Origin: Mycolicibacterium alvei
GTDB lineage: Bacteria; Actinomycetota; Actinomycetes; Mycobacteriales; Mycobacteriaceae
NCBI RefSeq assembly: GCF_010727325.1
Contig: NZ_AP022565.1
Location: 682,001-746,000 of the forward strand
DNA length: 64,000 nt
Direction: 5' to 3'
The notes below the pieces were generated by a model, which saw only the letters and a list, made by a program, of their open reading frames with translations, was not told where the DNA came from and made no database searches. Positions 35,700-44,930 of this stretch are shown here, piece by piece. A program made the translations under genes and the position numbers. The stretch's first letter is position 1. Every line of letters starts with the position of its first letter.

Positions 35700-37168
35700 A
35701 CGCCTTCCATCAACCTGCTGATCCGCGGTGACACCAGCAGGACCACCACACCCGTGAAGATCGCCACCGCCCCGAGCGTGCCGAAGTAGGCGAACTCGTG
35801 GGCTGGGTCGTAATGCTGAGCCAGCACACCCGACATCGCCGTGCCGAGCCCTACCGAGAAGAAGAACAGCGCCATCATCTGGGCCCGGAAAGCCTCTGGC
35901 GCAAGCTTTGTCGTGACGGACAGGCCGATCGGTGACACCAGCAGCTCGGACACCGCGAACACCACCATGATGCCGGCGATCAGTAGTGCGGGCACCACCT
36001 TGCCCTGGTGCGACGCTGTCGGGAGAAACAGCAGGAACGCGGCGCCCATCCCGATCACCCCGTAGCCGAACTTGCGCGGTGTGGTCGGTGCCCGGTTGCC
36101 CAGTCGGGTCCACAGGATCGCGAACACGGGTGAGAGCAGGATGATCCAGACGGGCTCGATCGACCCGATCCAACTCGACGGCGCGGTCCAGCCGAACAGC
36201 GACCAGTTGACCCGTTCGTCGGAGTAGACGGCCAGCACCGTGAACGTCTGCTGGAACAGCGACCAGAACACCGCGTTGGCGATGAACAGCGGGATGAAGG
36301 CCCGAACCCGGATCCGCTCGCTATCTGAGACTTTGGCGCTGGTCAGCATCACCACGAAATACATCACCGAGGCCACCACGAGTACGGCGGTGGTGAACTG
36401 CGACAGGGTGGCCAGCGAGATCAGGTGCACCGCGAACAGAACCGCCACGACCGCCGCCAGCGCGGCCACGACGCTGATGACCCTGCCGATTGCCTGCGGC
36501 GCCAAAGGGTTCGGCACGACGCGCCCGTGGCTGCCGAGGTTGCGCCGGAATATCACGTACTGTGCCAGTCCGAGGGCCATACCGATGGCAGCGGCACCGA
36601 AGCCGTAGTGGAAGCCGATGCGCGTCTGCAACAACCCCGTGGCCAGCGGCCCGACGAAGGCGCCGAGATTGATGCCGAGGTAGAAGAGGGTGAATCCGCC
36701 GTCGGCGCGTGGATCGTTCTTGTCGTAGAGGGTGCCCAGCAGTGAGGACGCGTTGGCCTTGAGGGCTCCGGATCCAAGTGCCACCAGCACCAGGCCTACC
36801 GCGATGCCGGCCAGACCGGGAACGACGGCCAGCGCGATATGGCCGGCCATGACGACCACGCCGCCGTAGAACACCGTCCGCTCCATGCCCAGGATTCGAT
36901 CGGCGATCCACCCTCCGAGCACGGTGGACAGGTACACCAGTCCGCCGTACGCGCCGACGATGCCCGTGGCGGTGCTCTTGGGCAGCCCGAGTCCGCCGTC
37001 GGCTGCCACGTAGTACAGGTAGTAACCGAGGATCGTCAGCATCCCATAGAAGGAGAAGCGCTCCCACAGCTCGACGCCGAACAGGTTGGCCAACCCGACG
37101 GGATGTCCGAAGAATGTGCGGTGACGCGATGAACCCTGCACTTCCTGCATGTGCCCCCACCTTGCCAT
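35693..37168 (-). CDS. POT-family proton-coupled oligopeptide transporter
   Basis: About 491 residues with 14 hydrophobic segments. Signatures of the peptide transporter family are ELWERFSFYGMLTILGYYL (the ExxER-type region of helix 1) and FTLFYLGINLGAFVGPLATG. It imports di- and tripeptides with protons. ATG 37168 (MARWGHMQEVQG) follows AGGGGA; ATG 37150 is an internal alternative. The upstream 194 bp to the divergent DUF7159 gene hold no other gene. Confidence 0.88.
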   Translation of the reverse strand: MARWGHMQEVQGSSRHRTFFGHPVGLANLFGVELWERFSFYGMLTILGYYLYYVAADGGLGLPKSTATGIVGAYGGLVYLSTVLGGWIADRILGMERTVFYGGVVVMAGHIALAVVPGLAGIAVGLVLVALGSGALKANASSLLGTLYDKNDPRADGGFTLFYLGINLGAFVGPLATGLLQTRIGFHYGFGAAAIGMALGLAQYVIFRRNLGSHGRVVPNPLAPQAIGRVISVVAALAAVVAVLFAVHLISLATLSQFTTAVLVVASVMYFVVMLTSAKVSDSERIRVRAFIPLFIANAVFWSLFQQTFTVLAVYSDERVNWSLFGWTAPSSWIGSIEPVWIILLSPVFAILWTRLGNRAPTTPRKFGYGVIGMGAAFLLFLPTASHQGKVVPALLIAGIMVVFAVSELLVSPIGLSVTTKLAPEAFRAQMMALFFFSVGLGTAMSGVLAQHYDPAHEFAYFGTLGAVAIFTGVVVLLVSPRISRLMEGVH

Positions 37169-37362
37169 GTGAACGTCCCCTGGCGGTCGAATTTGACGGC
37201 TTTGGCGGCAAACTACGACTGCGTTGTGTACTGGCGATTCTGTGGCACAGCACATTTCATCAGCGATGCTCAACAGCGCCCGAGGATGCAGGGGGTGGGC
37301 ACGAAGCTGCCACCGGGTAATGTCACTGTGAAACGTTTGGACGACGGCCACACTTTTCGGGG

Positions 37363-38670
37363 GTGCACGTGGACGCGGTGCTCGGTGTTTCGTTGACACC
37401 GTCCACCGTCGGTCTGGTCCTGTTAGAGGGCTGCGAGGCCGACGGAGCGACCGTCGACCATGACTCCTTCGACATCCGCGGCCTTGCGCCCGCGCGAACT
37501 GATGACATTTGCGCCGATGTGGTGAAGGCGGCTCTGCGCGCCGAAAGGGTTGCGGCAGAACGTGGTCTGCGGCTGACAGCGATCGGTGTCACCTGGAGTT
37601 CCGGGGCGGCTGCCGAGGGTGCGGTGTTGTTGAGGAAGTTCGCCGATGCCGGGTTCGCCAATGTGGTTCCGGTGCGGCTGCCCCAAGCGACCGATGCATT
37701 GGCGCGGCGCGTCGCGGGCATCGTGGGATTCGACACGACCGGCGTGTGCGTCCTGGAACCCGATGTCGTGCAGGCGATGACAGTGGGCGGCAACAATCCG
37801 GTACAGACCGCAGTCAGCCGTGGCATCGAGACCGTGGCCGGCCTGACCACCTGGTTGGCCGACATTCTCGGCGCGGCCGATCCGCGGCCCGATGCTCTGG
37901 TGGTCGTGGGATCCGCCGTCGACCTGGACTCGGTGCTGCCGAAATTGGAGCAGGCCCTCCGGGTGCCGGTGTTCACCCCTGCCGAACCCGGATTGCCGTT
38001 GGCCAGGGGGGCCGCGTTGGCCTCGGTGCGCCGCGACCGGTCGAACTACGATGACGACGGCGCGGCACCGTCCGGGTGGCGCTGGCCTGTAAAGCAATTG
38101 GCGCCGCTGGCGATATTGGTCGGTGGGGTGCTGGCGTTCGCGGTCTCGCTCTCGCTGGCGATCGGCCAGCAGCTGGTACCCGGTTCAGAGCCGCCGCCCC
38201 ATAGGAGCACGCGTCCGGTGGTGAGCACATCGGGTGATTCGGCCGCCGTGCCGCAGACTTCTGCGGTCATGTCTACGGTGCCGTCTGCGTCGATATCCGA
38301 AGCGCCGCCGGAACTCGAGCCGGTGGCAGAGGATGTCCAGCCCGATTATGTCATCGATCAATCCACCACGGTCCCACCCGAGAACACCGCGTTTCCCGGC
38401 GAACTGACGGCGCCTCCCGCGCCCGGACCGGATGCGGTGCAGCCTGGGCAGTCACCGCCGTTATCAGAGCCTGTCCCAGGTGCGCCGCCGCCGGAACCGG
38501 TCCAGCCGCCCTTGCCTGAGAGTCAAGTGCCGCCGGAGCCGTCCTCGGCATCGGAGGTGCCTCTGGCCCCCGAGGTGGCGCCGCCCATACCGCCCGAGGC
38601 GGCGCCGGTGCAACAGACGGCTGCGCAGGCTCCGGTGACCGAACCCGAGCAGGTCCCGCCCGCGCCCTGA
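37363..38670 (+). CDS. DUF7159-type membrane protein with ASKHA-like N-domain and Pro-rich tail
   Basis: A 435-residue mycobacterial protein. Residues 1-220 resemble an actin/Hsp70-like ATPase fold (MHVDAVLGVSLTPSTVGLVL, then DALVVVGSAVDLDSVLPKLE), though no clear nucleotide loop is visible. One transmembrane helix follows (LAPLAILVGGVLAFAVSLSL, about residues 245-265). The last 165 residues are Pro/Glu/Ala-rich (for example PPPEPVQPPLPESQVPPEP) and probably lie outside. Function unknown; such a layout suits a cell-envelope sensor or scaffold. Start GTG 37363 or GTG 37369. Confidence 0.72.
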   Translation: MHVDAVLGVSLTPSTVGLVLLEGCEADGATVDHDSFDIRGLAPARTDDICADVVKAALRAERVAAERGLRLTAIGVTWSSGAAAEGAVLLRKFADAGFANVVPVRLPQATDALARRVAGIVGFDTTGVCVLEPDVVQAMTVGGNNPVQTAVSRGIETVAGLTTWLADILGAADPRPDALVVVGSAVDLDSVLPKLEQALRVPVFTPAEPGLPLARGAALASVRRDRSNYDDDGAAPSGWRWPVKQLAPLAILVGGVLAFAVSLSLAIGQQLVPGSEPPPHRSTRPVVSTSGDSAAVPQTSAVMSTVPSASISEAPPELEPVAEDVQPDYVIDQSTTVPPENTAFPGELTAPPAPGPDAVQPGQSPPLSEPVPGAPPPEPVQPPLPESQVPPEPSSASEVPLAPEVAPPIPPEAAPVQQTAAQAPVTEPEQVPPAP

Positions 38671-38834
38671 GCGCTGTGACGTTGCTGAGGCCCATGCAAG
38701 GGCGCCGATGCGTGCGGTGAAACGTTCTGAGTTGCCGGGCCGATGAATTCACCATGGGCAACCTTCTGCGCCACCGCCGACCTCGAATTGTCGCTCCCAC
38801 GCTGCGCCTGAGAGGTGCAGTGCCGGCGCTCACC

Positions 38835-38840
38835 TACACT
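38835..38840 (+). promoter_or_regulatory. Likely -10 box of a leaderless promoter
   Basis: TACACT ends 6 bases before ATG 38847, the spacing expected if transcription starts at the A of the start codon. No Shine-Dalgarno sequence is present. No clear -35 box. Confidence 0.45.
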
Positions 38841-38846
38841 GGTGGA

Positions 38847-39626
38847 ATGCTGAGTGCCCCATCGTCGTCATTCGGAACCGTTCGAGTGTCGGTACTGAAA
38901 GTGTTTGCGGCGATTGGTGTCGCCACCCTGGCCGCCGCGAGCACGGCCCACGTGGCGTCTGCCGCAGTGAGCACACCTGCACCCGGTGCGGCCATCGAGC
39001 CCGCATCGGGTTCGACGGTCGGTGTCGCCATGCCGCTGACGGTGACGTTCGACAACCCGGTGTCCGACCGGGATGCGGCGCAGCGCAGCCTGAAGATCAG
39101 CTCGCCGGACACCCCGACGGGCACCTTCACCTGGCTCAGCGACGATGTGATGCAGTGGAAGCCGGATCAGTTGTGGCCGGCTCATTCGAAGATCTCGGTC
39201 ACGGCCGGCGGTGCGAAGACCAGCTTCGAGACCGGGTCCCAGGTGCTCGGTGTCGCCGACATCAGCGCCCACACGTTCACGGTCAGCATCGATGGTGTGG
39301 TGGCCCGCACCATGCCTGCATCGATGGGCAAGCCTAAGTTTCCGACCCCCATCGGTACCTTCACTGCATTATCGAAAGAACCTGTCGTGGTGATGGATTC
39401 GCGGACCATCGGGATTCCGCTGAGCGATCCCGAGGGGTACAAGCTCACCGTCTATGACGCGGTCCGGGTGACCTGGGGCGGCGTCTACGTGCACGGCGCA
39501 CCGTGGTCGGTGGGATCGCAGGGCTATTCCAACGTCAGCCACGGGTGTATCAATCTGAGCCCCGACAACGCCGACTGGTACTTCAACACGGTGAGCCTCG
39601 GCGATCCTATTGTCGTGCAGTCATAG
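38847..39626 (+). CDS. L,D-transpeptidase (YkuD domain)
   Basis: A 259-residue exported peptidoglycan enzyme making 3->3 crosslinks. It has a signal region (VLKVFAAIGVATLAAASTAH), one Ig-like domain (residues 50-130), then the YkuD catalytic domain with VYVHGAPWSVGSQGYSNV and SHGCINLS (catalytic Cys and His). Its single Ig domain and size resemble the shorter mycobacterial Ldts. ATG 38847 is preferred for the leaderless promoter; no earlier start gives a better signal peptide. The 3' end overlaps the convergent hydroxylase by 20 bases. Confidence 0.9.
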   Translation: MLSAPSSSFGTVRVSVLKVFAAIGVATLAAASTAHVASAAVSTPAPGAAIEPASGSTVGVAMPLTVTFDNPVSDRDAAQRSLKISSPDTPTGTFTWLSDDVMQWKPDQLWPAHSKISVTAGGAKTSFETGSQVLGVADISAHTFTVSIDGVVARTMPASMGKPKFPTPIGTFTALSKEPVVVMDSRTIGIPLSDPEGYKLTVYDAVRVTWGGVYVHGAPWSVGSQGYSNVSHGCINLSPDNADWYFNTVSLGDPIVVQS

Positions 39627-40263
39627 TCGCGTGCAGGTTTTTCGACGTCGGTGAGGTGGGCACAGCCGCCGGGTCCGGACAGGTCCGTAGTATCCGGTCC
39701 GCGGTCCCGGCGGTGGTGACGGTAAACCAGTAGTGCTCGTTTTTGTAGTGGTGTTGCCGATGGTTACGCCAAACCGCTCGGTATACAGGGCTTTTCGGCG
39801 TGTAATCGCTGTGGATCAGGTAGTGGCACCACTCGTAGGTCAGGCCGAGCAGCGTCAGGAACGACAGGAAGGTCAGCCCGAGGCCGACGCGCGGGAAACC
39901 CAGCAGTGCAACGGTTATCGCCGCCGGAAGGATCCACAGCAACGCTGGCCACGGGATGAAGATCAACGGGATGTCGCGTGGGTCGACGTGGTGCCGCCGG
40001 TGGTCGCGGGCCAGCAGCGAGTCCACCGTGATCCGGCCGATCGTCCGAGGTTTCCAGTGCAGGACGAACACGTGCACGATCCACTCGAAGAACGGGAACG
40101 CCGCCAGCATGGCCGCCGGCACCAGCAGATCGGTGAGCTGCCAGTCGCCGACTGCGGTCCGCGCGGCCACACTGATGACCAGGGCCGTACCGATCATCCA
40201 GGGGGAGGGGTGCCTGATGAATTCCCGTGCCGCGTCGGCCAAGCCGAAGGTCTTGCGTGTCAT
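39607..40263 (-). CDS. Fatty acid hydroxylase/sterol desaturase-superfamily protein
   Basis: A 218-residue membrane protein with four hydrophobic segments and the di-iron histidine clusters HRRHH (about residue 90), HYLIH and NHRQHHYKNEHYW. The family uses oxygen to hydroxylate or desaturate lipids in the membrane. ATG 40263 overlaps the stop of the FadR-type regulator (ATGA), so the regulator and enzyme are co-translated. This context suggests a lipid-responsive enzyme. Confidence 0.87.
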   Translation of the reverse strand: MTRKTFGLADAAREFIRHPSPWMIGTALVISVAARTAVGDWQLTDLLVPAAMLAAFPFFEWIVHVFVLHWKPRTIGRITVDSLLARDHRRHHVDPRDIPLIFIPWPALLWILPAAITVALLGFPRVGLGLTFLSFLTLLGLTYEWCHYLIHSDYTPKSPVYRAVWRNHRQHHYKNEHYWFTVTTAGTADRILRTCPDPAAVPTSPTSKNLHATMTARQ

Positions 40264-40982
40264 CAAGGTTGCACCAATGCCTCGAGTGCGCTCATGAGTG
40301 CGTTGGTGGCGGGCTCCAGCAGGTCCTGAGCCGCGCAACTGGCTGCCGTCGGGTCACCCGCTTCGATGGCCTCGACGATCCGGCGATAGGCCTCGGGACG
40401 GCCGACCTCGGCGGCCATCATGGTGGCCAGTGCCGGGAGCGCAGGCTCGTAGGTCTGCCGAAGGGTGTTGTACATCAAGCGGAATGCGATCGAATCCGCA
40501 CCATCGACGATCAGATCCCAGAAGGTGAGTGCCAGGCGCTGTTGCTCGACCGGATCCGGTTCGGCCGCCAGCGTATCGACGGTGCGACCGAGTTGCGCGA
40601 CCACCTCGGACGGGGCCCGGTGCGCCGCCAACTCGGCAACCTTGGGTCCGTTGTGCAGGCGGGTCTCCAGAATGCTGCGCACCACGGTCACGTCGAGTTC
40701 CCCCGCGCGCAGCAGGAGCCGGGGCAACAGGTCCAGGCCGGCATGCTTGCGGAAGTCCCGCACCGTGGTCGAGTCACCCTGTCGCACCTCGACCAAGCCG
40801 GCTTCGGTGAGCCGTTTGATGGCCTCACGCACCGCCGGGCGGGACACCCCGAGTACCTCGGCGAGGCGCCGTTCACTGGGCAGTGGTTCGCCGGGCTGCA
40901 TCTGACCGCTGAGTACCTCGGCGACGATCTGCTCGAATACATCCTCGGGCACGGATCGACGGTTGACCGGTTGTAACGCCAT
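40263..40982 (-). CDS. GntR/FadR-family regulator with FCD domain
   Basis: A 239-residue repressor. The N-terminal winged helix is complete ([41 protein letters not shown]), and the C-terminal FCD domain has the metal- or ligand-binding helical bundle ([19 protein letters not shown]). It is coupled to the fatty acid hydroxylase gene. A perfect 15-bp palindrome of FadR type 36 bases upstream is its probable operator, giving autoregulation of both genes. Confidence 0.9.
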   Translation of the reverse strand: MALQPVNRRSVPEDVFEQIVAEVLSGQMQPGEPLPSERRLAEVLGVSRPAVREAIKRLTEAGLVEVRQGDSTTVRDFRKHAGLDLLPRLLLRAGELDVTVVRSILETRLHNGPKVAELAAHRAPSEVVAQLGRTVDTLAAEPDPVEQQRLALTFWDLIVDGADSIAFRLMYNTLRQTYEPALPALATMMAAEVGRPEAYRRIVEAIEAGDPTAASCAAQDLLEPATNALMSALEALVQP

Positions 40983-41017
40983 AAGCGATATGCTGCCCGG
41001 CTAGCGGTCAGAGGTCA

Positions 41018-41032
41018 AGTGGTCAGACCACT
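41018..41032. promoter_or_regulatory. FadR-type operator palindrome
   Basis: AGTGGTCAGACCACT is a perfect palindrome whose core TGGTCAGACCA equals the TGGTCNGACCA core of FadR operators. It overlaps the stop codon of the upstream XRE gene and lies 36 bases before the regulator's start. Confidence 0.75.
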
Positions 41033-41829
41033 GAAGCCGACCGCAGTGCGTCGGTGGTCTCGGCGTCGGCCGGCAGAAACGCTTCGATGCTCAGTTCCGC
41101 GGCGGTCAGGTCCAGCGCGGTCCCGAAGGTGGTGACCGTGCTGAGGAAGGTCAGCACGGTACCGTCGGATGCGGTCAATTCCAGTGGGACGACCACGCCG
41201 CCGAGATCGCGGACCGGCTCCAGCCCTCCCGGATAGCACTCGATCTCGGCGAGGAGGCCGGCAAGCTCGGCTGATCCGCTCACGGAGACCTCCCGGCGCA
41301 ACCGGCTGACCAGGTGATGGCGCCATTCCGCCAGGTTCCGGATCCGAGGTGCCATGCCCTCGGGGTGCAGGGTGATACGCAGCGCGTTGGGTCGGGCCAG
41401 CAGGTGCGGTGCGACGCCGTCCAGCATCAGCGCGGCGCCCGCATTGGCCTGCAACAGGTTCCACGTGCGATCGACTACCACGCAGGGAAACGGGTTGTAG
41501 GCGTCCAACATTCGGGTTACACCGTCGCGTACGGCAGTCATCGCGGGATCGTCCAGCGTCCGCTCGGCGTACACCGGTGCCAGCCCGGCGGCGAGGAGCA
41601 GTTGGTTCTGGTCCCGCGGAGGCACCTCCAGTGCCTCGGCGAGGCGCAGGACCATGGCCCGGCTCGGCACCGAGCGTCCGGTCTCGATGAAGCTGAGGTG
41701 ACGCGCCGAAACCTCGGCCTCGATGGCCAGGTCCAACTGACTGATGCGGCGGCGTACTCGCCAGTCGCGCATGAGCGCTCCGATGGGTGTCTGGGTTGCC
41801 GGGCCCGTCACCACTCGAGTCTCGCTCAC
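41023..41829 (-). CDS. XRE-family regulator with MmyB-like ligand domain
   Basis: About 268 residues. A helix-turn-helix of the XRE type (MRDWRVRRRISQLDLAIEAE, then VSARHLSFIETGRSVPSRAM) is joined to a C-terminal MmyB/PAS-like domain (PFPCVVVDRTWNLLQANAGA) that binds fatty acids in Streptomyces relatives. The start is uncertain: GTG 41829 or GTG 41811. Divergent from a small membrane protein gene across an inverted repeat. Confidence 0.83.
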   Translation of the reverse strand: MSETRVVTGPATQTPIGALMRDWRVRRRISQLDLAIEAEVSARHLSFIETGRSVPSRAMVLRLAEALEVPPRDQNQLLLAAGLAPVYAERTLDDPAMTAVRDGVTRMLDAYNPFPCVVVDRTWNLLQANAGAALMLDGVAPHLLARPNALRITLHPEGMAPRIRNLAEWRHHLVSRLRREVSVSGSAELAGLLAEIECYPGGLEPVRDLGGVVVPLELTASDGTVLTFLSTVTTFGTALDLTAAELSIEAFLPADAETTDALRSASVV

Positions 41830-41856
41830 GCCGGGGGCGATAACCACTACCTGAGA

Positions 41857-41875
41857 GGTAATTGCCCCGATTACC
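41857..41875. promoter_or_regulatory. Inverted repeat, candidate XRE operator
   Basis: GGTAAT, seven bases, ATTACC: perfect 6-bp arms in the divergent promoter region between the XRE regulator and the small membrane gene. A plausible regulator binding site; no known consensus to compare. Confidence 0.4.
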
Positions 41876-41918
41876 CGATTGGCGAGATGGTGGTCTCGTC
41901 CCCATGAAGGAGGTGGCA

Positions 41919-42233
41919 ATGAGCGAAGACACCCCGTCGATCCCGCATTGGCTGCACGCCGTCATGGCGGCCGACCGGGCCGGATCGGCCGCCTACGTCG
42001 GAGCCGGGTTCTTCTTTGCACCGGTGCTCGCGGTCCTGTCACCGTGGCCCGCACTGACCACGGCGCTCTGGATTGCGATCGCGCTCGCGGGCCTGTGGCT
42101 CGGGCTGCTCGGTATCGCGATGGCTACCGGTCTGGCGATCGTGCTGCGGTCGAACGCCGAAATCCCGGAAGACTACTGGCGATCGATCATCGACTATCCG
42201 ACGGGCCGCGGTAATCCACCTGCCAATGTTTGA
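41919..42233 (+). CDS. Small membrane protein divergent from XRE regulator
   Basis: A 104-residue protein (MSEDTPSIPHWLHAVMAADR) with two hydrophobic segments (about residues 26-45 and 50-78) and a polar C-terminus ending YPTGRGNPPANV. A very good AAGGAGGT site at 41907-41914 selects ATG 41919. Likely target of the divergent regulator. The 3' end overlaps the convergent P450 gene by 47 bases. Function unknown. Confidence 0.75.
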   Translation: MSEDTPSIPHWLHAVMAADRAGSAAYVGAGFFFAPVLAVLSPWPALTTALWIAIALAGLWLGLLGIAMATGLAIVLRSNAEIPEDYWRSIIDYPTGRGNPPANV

Positions 42234-43434
42234 TGCCGTTGAGCCAACCCGACCGGAGCCGTTCGGGTGCCGCCAGCGGCGTCAGGTCGGGCATCCCGTC
42301 GGCGATCGCGTTGAAGATCAGGTCGATCGTCATCCTGGCCAGGTTGGCGCCGATGCAATAGTGCGCACCCGTGCCGCCGAATCCCACGTGCGGGTTCGGG
42401 TCACGCAGGATATCGAATGTATAGGGGTCGTCGAACACGTCCTCGTCGAAGTTCGCCGAGCGGTAGAACATCACCACCCGTTGCCCCTTCTTGATCGGCA
42501 CACCGGCCAGTTCGGTGTCTTCCAGTGCGGTGCGCTGGAATGAGGTGACGGGGGTGGCCCACCGGACGATCTCGTCGGCGGCGGTGGCCGGGCGCTCGCG
42601 TTTGAACAGTTCCCACTGGTCGGGGTGGTCGGCGAAGGCCATCATGCCCTGGGTGATCGAGTTCCGGGTCGTCTCGTTGCCGGCCACCGCGAGCAGGATG
42701 ACGAAGAAGCCGAACTCGTCGTCGGAGAGCTTGTGCCCTTCGACGTCGGCCTGCAGGAGCTTGGTGACGAGGTCATCGCCGGGGTTCTTCGTCCGCTCAG
42801 CCGCCAGTTGCATGCCGTACATGATCACCTCGACGGAGGCGCTCATCGGGTCGTTGGAGTCGAACTCCGGGTCCTGGTCGCCGACCATCTGATTGGACCA
42901 GTCGAACAACTTCTTGCGGTCTTCCTGCGGCACGCCCATGAGCCCGGCGATCGCCTGGAGCGGCAGTTCGCACGCGACCTGCTCGACGAAATCTCCCGAA
43001 CCCTCGGCTGCGGCGGCCGCGACGATGGCCCGGGCACGCTCGGCCAGGTCGGCGCGCAGGCGTTCGATCGCCCGGGGAGTGAAGGCCCGGGAGATGATCT
43101 TGCGCAGATGGGTGTGGTGCGGGGCGTCCATGTTCAGCATGACGAACTTGCCCTGGTCGATCTGCTGCTGGACAGTGCCTTCGCGGTAACGCGGGAGCGC
43201 GGTCTTCTCCTGGCTGGAGAAGACGTCGCTGCGCAGCGACACCTCCTTGACGTCCTTGTGCTTGGTGACGACCCAGAACCCGCCGTCGTCGAAACCGCCT
43301 TCACCGATCGGCTGTTCGTTCCACCAGATCGGGGCCAGCTTGCGCATCTCGGCGAGTTCCTCGACGGGCAGTCGTTCGGCATAGATGTCGGGATCGGTAA
43401 AGTCGAATCCTGGCGGAAGATTCAGAGTCGGCAT
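42187..43434 (-). CDS. CYP125-like steroid/alkane-terminal P450
   Basis: A 415-residue P450 strongly resembling CYP125, the sterol C26-hydroxylase that starts cholesterol side-chain breakdown. NLPPGFDFTDPDIYAERLPV at the N-terminus, LNMDAPHHTHLRKIISRAFT, AVAGNETTRNSITQGMMAF and the haem loop GFGGTGAHYCIGANLARMT are near-identical in that family. ATG 43434 matches the CYP125 start. Upstream lie an interrupted inverted repeat and a one-mismatch KstR site, fitting sterol control. The redox partner is not nearby. Other paralogues such as CYP142 are less similar at the N-terminus. Confidence 0.87.
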   Translation of the reverse strand: MPTLNLPPGFDFTDPDIYAERLPVEELAEMRKLAPIWWNEQPIGEGGFDDGGFWVVTKHKDVKEVSLRSDVFSSQEKTALPRYREGTVQQQIDQGKFVMLNMDAPHHTHLRKIISRAFTPRAIERLRADLAERARAIVAAAAAEGSGDFVEQVACELPLQAIAGLMGVPQEDRKKLFDWSNQMVGDQDPEFDSNDPMSASVEVIMYGMQLAAERTKNPGDDLVTKLLQADVEGHKLSDDEFGFFVILLAVAGNETTRNSITQGMMAFADHPDQWELFKRERPATAADEIVRWATPVTSFQRTALEDTELAGVPIKKGQRVVMFYRSANFDEDVFDDPYTFDILRDPNPHVGFGGTGAHYCIGANLARMTIDLIFNAIADGMPDLTPLAAPERLRSGWLNGIKHWQVDYRGPSDSR

Positions 43435-43462
43435 GGCGGTGGACGCTCCTCGCGACGACGTT

Positions 43463-43490
43463 GTGTAGTGGCTTAAAGCCATTGCTACAC
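43463..43490. promoter_or_regulatory. Interrupted inverted repeat upstream of CYP125-like gene
   Basis: GTGTAG-TGGCTT pairs with AAGCCA-TTG-CTACAC, leaving a 3-base bulge on one side and a perfect outer 6-bp arm. It lies 29 bases before the P450 ATG, so it could be an operator or an mRNA leader hairpin. Confidence 0.4.
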
Positions 43491-43542
43491 CACAGGTGGG
43501 GCGTGCCGATGCCGGTTCCGGAAACTCCCACCTCGTGGGTAT

Positions 43543-43556
43543 TGGAACGTGTTCCC
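43543..43556. promoter_or_regulatory. KstR-like operator, one mismatch
   Basis: TGGAACGTGTTCCC matches TnnAACnnGTTnnA except for the final base and is itself close to a palindrome. It lies 109 bases upstream of the CYP125-like start and 87 upstream of the divergent secreted-protein gene. Confidence 0.5.
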
Positions 43557-44080
43557 ATCCTTGCGCTGTAACGGTTCGACGAGCGCGACGATGCACTCAG
43601 CGTTACCATTCGTCCCTGGAGTAACAGCGAGAGGTCACAGCGATGAGAGTCGACATCCGAAAATGTGCGTCCATGTTGGTGTGCGGCGTGGCGGGCCCTG
43701 TGGTCGCGCTGTCGGTCGCCGCGAGCGCGCTTGCGGAGCCGGCCACCCCATCGGAGCCGCCCACCCCCGGGCCGGCGCCCGCACCCGTGACTGAACCAGC
43801 CGCTCAGGCGGCAGCCGGCGATCTGGGCGCACCGCAGCTGGAGACCACCGGGGGCACCCCGCACCTGGCGAGTCCCGACGCCCTGCCGCCGGGGTCGACG
43901 ATGGATCGCACCGGGCAGGGGACTGAGACGCCCAACTTGAGCTATCTCAAGGATCTCTGGCACGCCGTGCAGAACCAGGACATCAGCGGCAAGGAAGCAC
44001 TGATCCTCGGGATCGCGCAACGCGGGATGAACACACCCGTCCCGAATCAGGTGAGGGGGACCCATTCGGTGGTCCAGTCG

Positions 44081-44930
44081 CTATGCGGCTTGGGGTTGGT
44101 GGGTCGTGGTCCACTGTAGGGCGAACTCGGCTGGGCTGAGTCCGCGGTGGGCCGAATGCGGTCGGTTGGCGTTGTAGTCGATCCTCCAGTCTTCGATGAT
44201 CACCCGGGCTTCGAGCAGTGAGTCGAAGCGCCAGGAGTTGAGCAGCTCGTCGCGCAGTCGGCCGTTGAACGACTCGATCCATGCGTTCTGCCAGGGTGAT
44301 CCGGGGTCGATGAAAGTGAGCCGGTGCCGTTGAACCGGCACCAGTCGTTGACCGCGTGGGCGACGAACTCGGGCCCGTTGTCAAAGCGCACGTAGTGCGG
44401 CGCGCCATGTTGGTCGACCAGTTGGTCGAGGATGTCGACGACCCGGTCGGCGTTGATGGCGCGATCGACGTGGATCGCCAGGGCTTCGCGGGTGAACTCG
44501 TCGATGATGTTGAGCATTTTGATGGTGCGCCCGTCGGCGGTGGTGTCGAACTGAAAGTCCATCGCCCAGATCACGTTCGGCTGGATCGGGCACATCGCGC
44601 CGACCGCGGTCCCGATGCCGGTCAGACGTTTCTTCTTGCGGCGCTGCGGGACTCGCAGGCCCTCGTCGCGCCACAGTCGGCGGACGCGCTTGTTGTTGAC
44701 GACCCAGCCCGCTTTTCGTGCGGCAATCGCCGCTCGTCGCCAGCCAGCGGGGCCGGTCGGTGGAGAATTTCCGCAGCCAGGCCCGCAGCTCGGCTTCCTC
44801 GTCGGTGATCGGTGGCGGCGTCAGTCGCATCGTGGAGCGGTGAATGCCGACCACCGTGCAGGCTCGACGCTCAGAGACCCGAACCGCTCACGCAACGCCG
44901 TGACGGCGCTGCGCTTGCGATCCGGGGTCA
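44081..44930 (-). pseudogene. IS3-family orfB transposase, several frameshifts
   Basis: Fragments of one orfB are read in turn from three frames: a start region TPDRKRSAVTALRERFG, then VVGIHRSTMRLTPPPI, then VIWAMDFQFDTTADGRTIKM and IIDEFTREALAIHVDRAINA with the first catalytic Asp residues. Last comes TFIDPGSPWQNAWIESFNGR, with the catalytic Glu, to the C-terminus PAEFALQWTTTHQPQAA. Breaks lie near 44886, 44750 and 44335 and each looks like one missing G or C. The enzyme cannot be made as written. Confidence 0.83.
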
